Positions 1 to 6,712 of a DNA stretch of 12,219 nucleotides are shown one piece after another (position 1 is the first letter of the stretch; the number at the start of each line of letters is the position of its first letter). Origin of the DNA: URNF01 sp045543675 (GTDB taxonomy: Bacteria > Bacillota > Clostridia > Oscillospirales > Acutalibacteraceae). Location of the stretch: assembly GCA_045543675.1 (NCBI GenBank), contig JAZPXM010000077.1:1-12219 (forward strand), given 5' to 3'. The notes beneath the pieces were generated by a model, which worked only from the letters and a program-made list of their open reading frames with translations, was not told where the DNA came from and ran no database searches. A program made the translations under genes and the position numbers.

Positions 1-71
1 CTCCCCTTGTCAGGGCGAGTAGCGCTTCGCGCTACTCGGTCGACACTCGCTTGCGCTCGGTCGCGAAAACT
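1..71. repeat. Truncated repeat fragment with a strong hairpin
   Basis: Bases 1-15 match the terminal-repeat motif of the full element that starts at 72 (CTCCCCTTGTCAGGG), then the similarity breaks off. A 10-bp perfect inverted repeat follows at 16-25/29-38 with a 3-nt loop. Bases 44-59 are close to the reverse complement of 103-120 inside the next element. It reads as a cut or recombined copy abutting the intact one. The element may extend beyond the window edge. No gene is supported here; an open frame crossing it is made of repeat sequence. Confidence 0.6.
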
Positions 72-216
72 CTTGGCTCCCCTTGTCAGGGGAGCTGTTG
101 AACGAGCGTTTAAGCGAGTGAAACTGAGGGGTAGTCGAAGTTCTTTTCTTATGTCCAGAACTACCCTTCCGTCAAAACCTACGGTTTTGCCACCTCCCCT
201 GACAAGGGGAGGCAAG
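72..216 (+). repeat. Small MITE-like inverted-repeat element, copy 1
   Basis: A 145-bp non-coding element bounded by inverted repeats of about 23 bp. The left end reads CTTGGCTCCCCTTGTCAG and the right end, read on the other strand, CTTGCCTCCCCTTGTCAG, with one mismatch. Each arm is itself nearly palindromic (CTCCCC and GGGGAG around a 6-nt loop). A second inverted pair lies inside, GGGGTAG near 128-134 against CTACCCTTCC at 161-170. The motif GTCAAAACC precedes the right arm. A related copy lies at 11971-12111 in the opposite orientation. No transposase is encoded and I see no clear target-site duplication. The size and ends suggest a non-autonomous mobile element; the small repeats common in clostridial genomes look similar from memory. 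Confidence 0.8.
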
Positions 217-238
217 AAAAAAATGTCTGCAAAAGATA

Positions 239-271
239 AGAGAAGACACACAGCTTTTGTGTATCTTCTCT
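239..271 (-). terminator. Probable terminator downstream of rhaB
   Basis: An imperfect stem of about 14 bp (239-252 with 258-271, one A-C mismatch at 247/263) encloses a loop of about 5 nt, 43 bp after the rhaB stop codon. On the minus strand the stem is followed by short T-runs (ATCTTTTGC and, further on, a T8 run from the A-rich 217-224). On the plus strand it is followed by TATTTTTA. It could act in both directions, ending the rha transcript and shielding it from the repeat side. Confidence 0.6.
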
Positions 272-313
272 ATTTTTATCCCTATGACCACCCGCCGTAA
301 GCGTGGCTTTTTA

Positions 314-1708
314 TCAGGTATAAGTTTCAATCGGGAAAGAATTGCGGATACAGGTGCGTGCGGCATTAAGGTCAGTAAAGACACCTGCCGTGATCATCTG
401 TACGATAAGATTGCCCAGCGCTGTCGCTTCGGTAGGACCTGCGTGTACGGGCTTGCCTACTGCTTTAGCGGTAAGTGCATTTAAGTAATCGTCCTTAGAG
501 CCGCCACCCACAATGTGAATAGCGTCATAGGTGACACCCGTCATTTCTTCCAGCTCCTTGACCGCATCGCGGTAGCAAACCGCTAAACTGTTGTAGATAA
601 CAGCGGCAATTTCACCGACCGTTTCGGGTACCTGCTGACCGCTTGTTTTACAAGCGGTTTTTACCGCTTCAATCATACTGTCGGGGGCTAAGAAAGTGTT
701 ATCCTGACAGTTGACAATGGAAGGAATATCGGTTTCTTTGGCGGCGTCGCACATATACTGGAAGGAATATTTTTTATCCCATTCTCTGCGTACGGATTGC
801 ATCATCCAAAGACCCATAATGTTTTTCAAAATGCGGAAACGGTATTCATAACCGCCTTCGTTGGTGAAGTTAGCCGCCATACTTTGTGCGGAACACAGCG
901 GGGTTTTGCTTTCGGTACCGAGCAGAGACCACGTACCCGAGCTGATATATAACGGGTGTTCGCTGGTCATCGGTACAGCCGCCACCGCAGACCCCGTATC
1001 GTGGGTCGCGGGGAGAACAACATCCACATCATACCCGACGGCATCGCGGATTTGAGGTAACAATTTACCCACCTTCGTACCGGGTTTTACCAACTTTTGG
1101 AACAGATGACGGGGGAAACCGCACATATCAATAAGTTCGTAATCCCAGTCTTTGGTGTCTAAATTGATGAGCTGTCCCGTGGTGGCGTTGGTATACTCGC
1201 TCAATTTCTGACCGCTCAAACGGTAGGTCAGATATTCGGGAACGAGCAACAGCGCATCCGCTTGGTCCAAAAGGTCGGGATTTTCCTGCTGTATGCTTAA
1301 CAACTGATAAATGGTGTTGTAAAGCTGTTTTTGGATACCCGTACGGGCGTACAGTTTTTCAGGCGGGATGATTTTGTCCAGCACAGCATCCATACCTTGG
1401 GTACGGGCATCGCGATAACTGACAGCATCGCCCAAACGGTTGCCGTCTTTGTCCAGCAGAACGAAGTCCACGCCCCACGTATCAATGCCGACAGAAGCAG
1501 GGATCTTACCAATTTCGCCGCATTTTTTCATACCTGCGACGATTTCGTCAAACAGGTGGTCAATGTCCCAGCAAAGGTGACCGTTTTTCTTCTCAAAACC
1601 GTTTTCAAAGCGGTGAATTTCTTCTAACACCAGTTTGCCGTCTTGTAGGTGGGAGAGAATATGTCTGCCGGACGACGCGCCGATGTCTACTGCGAGAAAA
1701 TACTGCAT
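314..1708 (-). CDS. rhaB: Rhamnulokinase (L-rhamnulose kinase)
   Basis: Phosphorylates L-rhamnulose to L-rhamnulose 1-phosphate with ATP in the cytoplasm, the second step of L-rhamnose breakdown. The 464-residue protein has the FGGY-kinase layout. The N-terminal phosphate loop is DIGASSGR (8-15), followed by GIDTWGVDF (74-82) and YRDART (98-103). The motif ATHDTGSA (234-241) holds Asp237, which matches the catalytic base numbering of E. coli RhaB. SSGTWSL lies at 257-263 and the ATP-site motif IVGGGSKDDYLN at 399-410. Length is normal for the family and nothing is missing. The ATG at 1708 is preceded by a GGGGGAAAG ribosome site at about 7 nt. It is the last gene of rhaADB, 16 bp after rhaD, with a hairpin terminator behind it. 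Confidence 0.97.
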   Translation of the reverse strand: MQYFLAVDIGASSGRHILSHLQDGKLVLEEIHRFENGFEKKNGHLCWDIDHLFDEIVAGMKKCGEIGKIPASVGIDTWGVDFVLLDKDGNRLGDAVSYRDARTQGMDAVLDKIIPPEKLYARTGIQKQLYNTIYQLLSIQQENPDLLDQADALLLVPEYLTYRLSGQKLSEYTNATTGQLINLDTKDWDYELIDMCGFPRHLFQKLVKPGTKVGKLLPQIRDAVGYDVDVVLPATHDTGSAVAAVPMTSEHPLYISSGTWSLLGTESKTPLCSAQSMAANFTNEGGYEYRFRILKNIMGLWMMQSVRREWDKKYSFQYMCDAAKETDIPSIVNCQDNTFLAPDSMIEAVKTACKTSGQQVPETVGEIAAVIYNSLAVCYRDAVKELEEMTGVTYDAIHIVGGGSKDDYLNALTAKAVGKPVHAGPTEATALGNLIVQMITAGVFTDLNAARTCIRNSFPIETYT

Positions 1709-1724
1709 AGACTTTCCCCCAAAA

Positions 1725-2546
1725 TTATTTCAAGAATTCTTCGTCGATATCTAAGCCGAAATCTTTTGCTAAGGCGCGGAATTCATCCGGTTGGATGGTT
1801 TGGCGTTTTTTATCGGTCATACTGCGCACTTTGACAAGGATCTCTGCCGCTTTCTCTACGGTATGGAACAAACCGAACGTTAAATCAAAATCTTCACCGG
1901 TACAGAACATGCCGTGATGTGCCCAGATGGCCACGTCATATTTTTTCATAAGTTCGCTGGTTGCCACCGCAATATCTTTTCCACCGCATACCATCCACGG
2001 CAAAACACCGATACCGCGTGGGAACACAACGGGACATTCGGTAGCCATTTCCCAGATCTCGCGGGTAAACACCGCGTCTTCCAACGGCAAAACGAAGGTC
2101 AAAGCGATAACGTTTGCGGGATGCGCGTGATAAATGACGCGGTGGGTGCCGTTCGAACGTGCCTTGGTCACGGCGTGGTTCATCAAATGCGCGGGCAGTT
2201 CGCTGGTGGGACGTGCACCGTTTAAGAGCCCCCACACAATGCGGAAGTTTTCGCCTTTTTCGTCGATTTCCACAATGCCGATGTTGGCTTCGGGGTCAAG
2301 AATGATGTTGCGGAAATACTTACCGCTGCCCGTCACCAAGAAAAATTCCCCCGCCAAGGTGGGCACTTCGGTGCCGATAGCGGTCCACGGACGGTCGGTT
2401 TTTAACGCCTCTTTGACCGCTTCAATTTCTTCTGTTTTGATGCGGTAGGACAGGTTGCCGCCGTTTCTTTCGTGCCAATTCTGTTCCCAACCGTCGTTTG
2501 CCATACGGACAAACCCTTTGACAAATTGTGCGTCTAACACCTTCAT
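1725..2546 (-). CDS. rhaD: Rhamnulose-1-phosphate aldolase
   Basis: Zinc-dependent class II aldolase that splits L-rhamnulose 1-phosphate into dihydroxyacetone phosphate and L-lactaldehyde in the cytoplasm. The 273-residue protein matches the E. coli enzyme in length. The zinc ligands are visible: His140 and His142 in YHAHPAN and His211 in WAHHGMF. The catalytic Glu116 sits in TSELPAH. All are offset by one from the E. coli numbers (117, 141, 143, 212). The phosphate-binding NGGNLS is at 28-33. The ATG at 2546 is 5 bp past the rhaA stop, and its AGAGG ribosome site lies in the last codons of rhaA, so translation is probably coupled. No lactaldehyde reductase or dehydrogenase gene is in the window. 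Confidence 0.97.
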   Translation of the reverse strand: MKVLDAQFVKGFVRMANDGWEQNWHERNGGNLSYRIKTEEIEAVKEALKTDRPWTAIGTEVPTLAGEFFLVTGSGKYFRNIILDPEANIGIVEIDEKGENFRIVWGLLNGARPTSELPAHLMNHAVTKARSNGTHRVIYHAHPANVIALTFVLPLEDAVFTREIWEMATECPVVFPRGIGVLPWMVCGGKDIAVATSELMKKYDVAIWAHHGMFCTGEDFDLTFGLFHTVEKAAEILVKVRSMTDKKRQTIQPDEFRALAKDFGLDIDEEFLK

Positions 2547-2551
2547 TTTTC

Positions 2552-3793
2552 TTAACCTCTCTTTGCTAAAACGTCTGCTTCGTATGCTTTTACGGTATCG
2601 TACCAGTCCGTATCGTCTGCCACACCGTTTCTTTCACAGAATGCCGCCCACACGTCACCGTAGGGCATCATTTTCAAAGCTTCACTTTTTACCATTAAGG
2701 CGGTGAAATCTTCCGCGTCCTGCAACGCTTCCAGTTCTGCCCACGGGGTGAGCATCGCAACCAGCAACGCTTTTTGCCAGTTGCGCATACCGACCACCCA
2801 TGCGGCGATACGGTTAATGGAAGCGTCGAAATAGTCAAGCGCCATAATTACGCGGTCAAGCGCGTTGTTGCGTACCACTTCTTTGGCCATTTCCTTGGTT
2901 TCGTCGTCCAACAGCACCACGTGGTCCGAGTCCCAACGGACGGGACGGGTGATATGTAAAGCGATCTTGTCACTAAACAGTAACATAGACGAAATTTTAT
3001 CGGATACCATTTCGGTGGGATGGTAGTGCCCGTTATCCAAAAGGGACATCACGTTGTTTTTAGCGGCATAGTTCATATAAAATTCGGAAGAACCGACCGT
3101 ATAGGACTCTAAACCGATGCCGAACACTTTGGATTCCAGGGTGACCAGCACTTTTTCTTTGTCATAAGGTGTAGCAAGGATCTCGTCCAAAGACGCTTTT
3201 AAGCGTGCGCGGGGTGCTAAACGGTTGGCGGGTACGTCTTTTAACCCGTCGGGAATCCAGATGTTCAGACAGCAGAACGTGTCCAGTTCGTCGGCAAAAT
3301 ATTCGGCAATTTTTAAGCAACATTTTGCGTGCTTTACCCAGAAGTTGCGGATATCTTCATCTGCGCTGGACAGGGTAAGCCCCGCCGCTTTCGGATGGGA
3401 GAAGAAGGTGGGATTAAAGTCAATACCCAAGCCGCGTTCTTTTGCAAATTTTACCCACGCCGCAAAGTGCTTCGGCTCTAAAGCATCTCTGTCCGCCCAT
3501 TCGCCGTCCTCAAACACGGCGTAAGATGCGTGCAGATTGATGCGGTGTTTGCCGGGAATCAAGGACAGCGCTTTATCCATATCCGCCATCAATTCGGCGG
3601 GGGTGGTGGCTTTGCCGGGATAGTTACCCGTTGCCTGAATACCGCCTGAGAGCGCATCCTTACTGTCAAAACCGTTTACGTCGTCACCTTGCCAACAATG
3701 CATTGAAACAGACACGTTAGACAGTTGGTCGATAACAGCGTCGGTGTCGATGCCAAGCGCGGCAAATTTTGCTTTTGCGTCACTGTATGCCAT
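2552..3793 (-). CDS. rhaA: L-rhamnose isomerase
   Basis: Interconverts L-rhamnose and L-rhamnulose, the first catabolic step; a metal-dependent TIM-barrel enzyme. The N-terminal part carries SMHCWQGDDVNGF (30-42) and GGIQATGNYPGK (50-61). All expected metal ligands are present at a constant offset of 14 from E. coli RhaA: Glu220 (LESKVFG), Asp253 (LLDNGHYHPTE), His280, Asp288 and Asp290 (LHITRPVRWDSDH), and Asp320 (ALDYFDASINR). I chose the ATG at 3793, giving 413 residues, because GGAGG sits 8 nt upstream. A frame starting at a TTG at 3808 would overlap that ribosome site and add only five residues. First gene of rhaA-rhaD-rhaB. No rhamnose transporter or mutarotase lies alongside. Confidence 0.97.
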   Translation of the reverse strand: MAYSDAKAKFAALGIDTDAVIDQLSNVSVSMHCWQGDDVNGFDSKDALSGGIQATGNYPGKATTPAELMADMDKALSLIPGKHRINLHASYAVFEDGEWADRDALEPKHFAAWVKFAKERGLGIDFNPTFFSHPKAAGLTLSSADEDIRNFWVKHAKCCLKIAEYFADELDTFCCLNIWIPDGLKDVPANRLAPRARLKASLDEILATPYDKEKVLVTLESKVFGIGLESYTVGSSEFYMNYAAKNNVMSLLDNGHYHPTEMVSDKISSMLLFSDKIALHITRPVRWDSDHVVLLDDETKEMAKEVVRNNALDRVIMALDYFDASINRIAAWVVGMRNWQKALLVAMLTPWAELEALQDAEDFTALMVKSEALKMMPYGDVWAAFCERNGVADDTDWYDTVKAYEADVLAKRG

Positions 3794-3801
3794 GGTTATT
3801 G

Positions 3802-3806
3802 CCTCC
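3802..3806 (-). promoter_or_regulatory. Ribosome binding site fixing the rhaA start
   Basis: GGAGG on the minus strand lies 8 nt before the ATG at 3793. It overlaps the alternative upstream TTG (3806-3808), which therefore cannot be the start in use. Confidence 0.85.
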
Positions 3807-3827
3807 AAAAATATTTTTTACACCTAC

Positions 3828-3856
3828 AGCATACACCATTTCCATAAAAAAGTAAA
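3828..3856 (-). promoter_or_regulatory. Probable sigma-A promoter of rhaADB
   Basis: On the minus strand TTTACT (3851-3856) and TATGCT (3828-3833) are separated by exactly 17 bp, each matching four of six consensus positions. The predicted start lies about 25-30 nt before the rhaA ATG and leaves the GGAGG site in the leader. The -35 box sits inside the T-run and stem foot of the terminator that ends the upstream gene. A direct repeat GGTGTA at 3832-3837 and 3819-3824 (13-bp period) borders the -10 box and could be a regulator contact; that is inference. Confidence 0.6.
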
Positions 3857-3885
3857 GGACGCAAAATGGTTTATTTTGCGTCCTT
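3846..3885 (-). terminator. Rho-independent terminator of the azlCD-araC unit
   Basis: A perfect 12-bp stem (3855-3866 with 74-85 of the same stretch, i.e. 3874-3885) has a 7-nt loop. On the minus strand it is followed by TTTACTTTTTTATGG. The stem starts inside the last codons of the AraC-type gene, and the stop codon (3871-3873) lies in the loop. It should separate the regulator transcript from rhaADB. Confidence 0.85.
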
Positions 3886-4848
3886 ATTCGACATATTGTT
3901 GCGGTATTTTGTGGGGGATACACCGCACTTTTCTTTGAAAATACGGAAGAAGTAACTGGTGTTTTCGTAACCGACGGCAGCAATAATGTCGCCGACGGGC
4001 ATAGTGGTGCTAACAAGCAGGGCGGCGGCTTTTTGCAACCGTTTTTCCTGTAACAAATCTTTGAAAGTGCAGCCAAACTGACGGGTGATACGTTTGCTCA
4101 CCGCGCTGAAATGCATACCCAAGAGAGCGGCAAGGTCCGCTAACGTACCGTCTTTGTAATGCCCGTCTACGTACCGCAAAACAGCGGCGGTAAAACGGTG
4201 GCGTTCGCTGTTTTCGCCGACAAGGGTATCCATGGAGTTGGCCAGTTGCAGCAGCAGTAACCCCATTGTGCTTTCACGGATACGGCGGCGGTTGGGCTCA
4301 TCATACAGCATCGTCCAAATGAGATTTTCCAACAGGTTTTGTATCGGCAACATATCAGCAACAGCGAAATGGAGAAAACCTGTATCGGTACGTTCGGGAG
4401 AAAGGCAACCGACCAGAAAATCTACAATGCGGTTTTGTTCACCTGCAAACATCTCAAAGGTTTTATCAAAAAAGGCGGGGAGAATGATAAAGTTCACCGC
4501 AATATCATCCTTACCTGCAGGCAAAATTTCCTGCACGGCTTTGGGCGCTAATAGCAGCAACTCGCCCTGACGCAGATGTACGGTTGTACCGTCGATAATA
4601 TGGGTGGTCTCACCTGCACACATATACACCATTTCCACAAAATTGTGGGTATGCGGCGGAAAATGCACAAAGCGGGTATGCGGGCGCACCTGCATAAGCC
4701 GCCCGCTTTGCAACAGACGGGCAGCGTCCACTTCCAACAACTGTTTCACCGCACCATAAGCGGTATAATCCAGATTGTCGGGATTTTCACGCAATCGTTT
4801 TTCTTCGTCGGTGATGACCGACAAACGTTTCAGCAGAGAAGCGTTCAC
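3871..4848 (-). CDS. AraC-family transcriptional regulator (cupin plus AraC HTH)
   Basis: A cytoplasmic DNA-binding regulator of 325 residues. An N-terminal cupin-like sensor domain lies at about 50-140 (RFVHFPPHTHNFVEMVYM, with His66 and His68, then DGTTVHLRQGELLLLAP). A helical linker follows. The C-terminal AraC/XylS double helix-turn-helix spans about 225-317, ending in VGDIIAAVGYENTSYFFRIF and CGVSPTKYRNN. The start is the GTG at 4848, with AAGGAG 7 nt upstream; a longer frame from 4899 would run into azlD and has no ribosome site. It lies 11 bp after azlD, so it is probably co-transcribed with azlCD, yet it is immediately upstream of rhaADB on the same strand. Control of rhamnose genes is the obvious guess and is not shown by the sequence; control of azlCD is the alternative. 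Confidence 0.92.
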   Translation of the reverse strand: MNASLLKRLSVITDEEKRLRENPDNLDYTAYGAVKQLLEVDAARLLQSGRLMQVRPHTRFVHFPPHTHNFVEMVYMCAGETTHIIDGTTVHLRQGELLLLAPKAVQEILPAGKDDIAVNFIILPAFFDKTFEMFAGEQNRIVDFLVGCLSPERTDTGFLHFAVADMLPIQNLLENLIWTMLYDEPNRRRIRESTMGLLLLQLANSMDTLVGENSERHRFTAAVLRYVDGHYKDGTLADLAALLGMHFSAVSKRITRQFGCTFKDLLQEKRLQKAAALLVSTTMPVGDIIAAVGYENTSYFFRIFKEKCGVSPTKYRNNMSNKDAK

Positions 4849-4855
4849 AAAAGCA

Positions 4856-4861
4856 CTCCTT
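4856..4861 (-). promoter_or_regulatory. Ribosome binding site fixing the GTG start of the AraC-type gene
   Basis: AAGGAG on the minus strand lies 7 nt before the GTG at 4848. It overlaps the azlD stop codon (TAA at 4860-4862), which also argues for translational coupling with azlD. Confidence 0.85.
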
Positions 4862-5162
4862 ATACAAATAGCTGTGTAACAAACACCACGGCACAGCAAA
4901 TACTTGCCACCCAGATAAGGTTAGCACCGCACAAAGCGGCGATGATCCCTGCAATCAATGCCAGCGCACCTGCAAGCGGCGACCCTGTCGCTTGGATAAT
5001 GGCAGGGAAGGTCATAACCGCCAAGGTCACGTACGGGACGTAGTATAGAAATGAACGGAAAAATCGATTTTGGATAGGTTTACGAATGAGCGTTAAAGGG
5101 AGTACGCGGATAAGGTAGGTGACCACAATCATTGTAAGCAGATATATCCAAGTATTAGGCAT
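4860..5162 (-). CDS. azlD: AzlD-family branched-chain amino-acid transport subunit
   Basis: The small membrane partner of AzlC. In characterised AzlCD systems the pair exports branched-chain amino acids or their analogues. This protein is about 100 residues with roughly three to four hydrophobic segments. The family hallmark YLIRVLPLTLIRK is near the N-terminus, followed by FLYYVPYVTLAVMTFPAI and GANLIWVASICCAVVFV at the end. I prefer the ATG at 5162: GGTGA lies 5 nt upstream. A GTG at 5171 is possible but has poor spacing. It overlaps the end of azlC by 8 nt, typical of this pair. The substrate cannot be told from the sequence. Confidence 0.9.
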   Translation of the reverse strand: MPNTWIYLLTMIVVTYLIRVLPLTLIRKPIQNRFFRSFLYYVPYVTLAVMTFPAIIQATGSPLAGALALIAGIIAALCGANLIWVASICCAVVFVTQLFV

Positions 5163-5880
5163 TGCTGTCACCGTCCTTTACGGGAAACAACAGCGCCGCC
5201 GCACCTGCAATCAACAATGTGAGCAGAATGGTGCGGTTTCCGTCGGAAATGCCTGACAAAAACGGCAATTTTGTAGCCAAGTAACTGAGAAGGAAGCTGA
5301 CAGCGACCAGTCCTGTGATAATCTTACTTTTTTTACACGGCGGAATGATTACCGCTAAAAACATACCGTATAATGCCACACTTAACGCGCTGACCACACG
5401 CACGGGCAGCAATGTACCCATCATAATGCCTAACGCTGTGCCGATTGCCCAAAACGGCACCGAAGTGACCATAGCGCCGTAATAGTAGAAAGGTTCCAAC
5501 ATACCGTCCACGGCAATGGAGATACCAAACAGTTCGTCGGTGATGTCCGTGCCGATAATTAAACGGTGTGTCAAAGGCGTGTCGGGGGACAGCCGCTGAC
5601 TTAAAGCACAACTCATCAACAGGTATCGTGCGTTGGCAATCAAAGTGATCAGAATGATTTCCAATACGGTGGTACCTGCGCCGATGAGGGTAAATACCGC
5701 GTGTTCACCTGCCGATGCGTTGGTAAACAAACTGGCGAAAAAGCCTTGTAACGGGGTAAGACCGGCATCTCTTGCGGCGATACCCAGCGAAAAAGATACG
5801 GCAAAATAACCGAGACCTATCGGGAAACCGTCCCGCAGACCTGCGAAAAATATACCTTTTTTGTTCACATTGTTTGACAT
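5155..5880 (-). CDS. azlC: AzlC-family branched-chain amino-acid permease
   Basis: The large integral membrane subunit of an AzlCD-type exporter, 241 residues, normal for the family. The N-terminal family signature is GFPIGLGYFAVSFSLGIAARDAGLTP (residues 19-44 taken as two blocks, DGFPIGLGYFAVSFSLG and IAARDAGLTP). Then come ASAGEHAVFT and NARYLLMSCALS, both typical AzlC motifs, and several long hydrophobic segments to the C-terminus. The ATG at 5880 has an AAGGA ribosome site at about 9 nt. First gene of a unit azlC-azlD-araC, with its own promoter at 5903-5931 facing away from cpsC. Confidence 0.94.
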   Translation of the reverse strand: MSNNVNKKGIFFAGLRDGFPIGLGYFAVSFSLGIAARDAGLTPLQGFFASLFTNASAGEHAVFTLIGAGTTVLEIILITLIANARYLLMSCALSQRLSPDTPLTHRLIIGTDITDELFGISIAVDGMLEPFYYYGAMVTSVPFWAIGTALGIMMGTLLPVRVVSALSVALYGMFLAVIIPPCKKSKIITGLVAVSFLLSYLATKLPFLSGISDGNRTILLTLLIAGAAALLFPVKDGDSNA

Positions 5881-5902
5881 GCTATCGCTTCCTTCGCGGA
5901 AG

Positions 5903-5931
5903 AGTATACCAAATTATTTTTGCGATGTAAA
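5903..5931 (-). promoter_or_regulatory. Sigma-A promoter of azlCD-araC
   Basis: On the minus strand TTTACA (5926-5931) and TATACT (5903-5908) are separated by 17 bp, each five of six to consensus. TGG directly before the -10 box also gives an extended -10. The predicted leader is about 15-20 nt with the azlC ribosome site in it. Its -35 box is 15 bp from the -35 box of the divergent cpsC promoter. Confidence 0.8.
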
Positions 5932-5946
5932 GTAACAAATAAGGCA

Positions 5947-5975
5947 TTGACACAAAAAAAAGAAACGGGTATAAT
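5947..5975 (+). promoter_or_regulatory. Perfect-consensus sigma-A promoter of cpsCD
   Basis: TTGACA (5947-5952) and TATAAT (5970-5975) are exact consensus boxes with the ideal 17-bp spacer, which is A-rich. It should give strong constitutive transcription unless repressed. The start is expected at about 5982, leaving a leader of about 45 nt. Confidence 0.9.
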
Positions 5976-5987
5976 TGAAACATATAT

Positions 5988-6008
5988 GGTTTAGATAGTA
6001 TGTAAACC
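5988..6008 (+). promoter_or_regulatory. Short inverted repeat in the cpsC leader
   Basis: GGTTTA (5988-5993) and TAAACC (6003-6008) are perfect 6-bp arms 9 nt apart, just after the predicted transcription start and before the GGAGG site. It could be an operator for a repressor or a weak leader hairpin. The length is too short to decide. Confidence 0.3.
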
Positions 6009-6014
6009 CCTTGC

Positions 6015-6019
6015 GGAGG
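6015..6019 (+). promoter_or_regulatory. Ribosome binding site fixing the cpsC start
   Basis: GGAGG lies 6 nt before the ATG at 6026. An upstream in-frame TTG at 6011 would precede and overlap this site and is rejected. Confidence 0.85.
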
Positions 6020-6025
6020 TATAGT

Positions 6026-6691
6026 ATGCAAAATCTTTCTTTGGACACCGTTTTGGATTTAATGTTATCCAAACTGAAATGGCTTTTACTCGGTTTGGTT
6101 TGCGGCGCGTTGATACTGGCGACGTATACGGTGCTGTTTGTGGACGATACGTATCAGGCGTCGGTGTCGCTGTACGTGCAAAATACAAAGCAGGCGCAAA
6201 GCGCTTCTACAGCGAACAATCTCTACGCCGCGCGGATGCTCGCTAACAGTTACGCGGTGGTGTTGCGTGACGTATCCACCCTTGAAAAGGTGGCAGAAAA
6301 GGTGACCGTTTCCGCTTCTTTATTGGAAATAGCGAGTTCGCTGTCGGTGGAAGCGTCCGAAGACTCGGCAATTTTGACGGTAACTTCCCGCACACACGAT
6401 GCTGTTTTGGCGCAGGCAATTTGTCAGGCGGTCTCCGACGTGGCACCCGAATTACTGCCGCGCGCTGTGGGTGCGGGTGTGGTAAAAACGTTAGGCGCTG
6501 TTCCCCCCGCTGTAAAAACGGGCCCCAACATCGCAACAAACTGCATTTTGGGCGGCCTCGGCGGCATGGTATTGGTTGCGGTGGTTGTATTTGTTATGTA
6601 TTTGTTCGACTGTGCCGTGAAGAGTAAAGAAGAACTGATACAGTTGACCAACCTGCCTGTTTTGGGTGAAATTCCGTCCTTGACGGTATAG
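6026..6691 (+). CDS. CpsC/CapA-type Wzz-domain membrane activator of a tyrosine kinase
   Basis: A membrane adaptor of 221 residues. In Gram-positive systems such a protein (CpsC, CapA, YwqC) activates the cytoplasmic BY-kinase next to it and helps set polysaccharide chain length. There are two transmembrane segments, about 19-38 (WLLLGLVCGALILATYTVLF) and 173-194. Between them is an extracytoplasmic domain beginning with the Wzz-like TYQASVSLYVQN and containing NNLYAARMLANSYAVVL. A proline-containing stretch GAVPPAVKTGP precedes the second segment, and a short cytoplasmic tail ends in LTNLPVLGEIPSL, typical of the family. The kinase gene follows after 21 bp. Driven by the consensus promoter at 5947-5975. 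Confidence 0.88.
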   Translation: MQNLSLDTVLDLMLSKLKWLLLGLVCGALILATYTVLFVDDTYQASVSLYVQNTKQAQSASTANNLYAARMLANSYAVVLRDVSTLEKVAEKVTVSASLLEIASSLSVEASEDSAILTVTSRTHDAVLAQAICQAVSDVAPELLPRAVGAGVVKTLGAVPPAVKTGPNIATNCILGGLGGMVLVAVVVFVMYLFDCAVKSKEELIQLTNLPVLGEIPSLTV

Positions 6692-6712
6692 TGATGGCGT
6701 AAGGAGAAAACA

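Noticed and set aside
72..216. CRISPR array or tandem repeats
   Set aside because: The repeats are paired inverted ends of one element, not regularly spaced direct repeats with spacers, and no cas gene is present.
7..300. Open frame of 97 codons on the plus strand at the left edge
   Set aside because: It is made of the repeat fragment and the repeat element and includes terminator sequence; it has no ribosome site or recognisable protein.
4576..5043. Plus-strand frame of 155 codons opposite the AraC-type gene and azlD
   Set aside because: It is antisense to two recognisable genes and has no family resemblance or ribosome site.
5976..6025. Riboswitch or RNA leader upstream of cpsC
   Set aside because: The leader is only about 45 nt with one 6-bp inverted repeat, too short for any known riboswitch.
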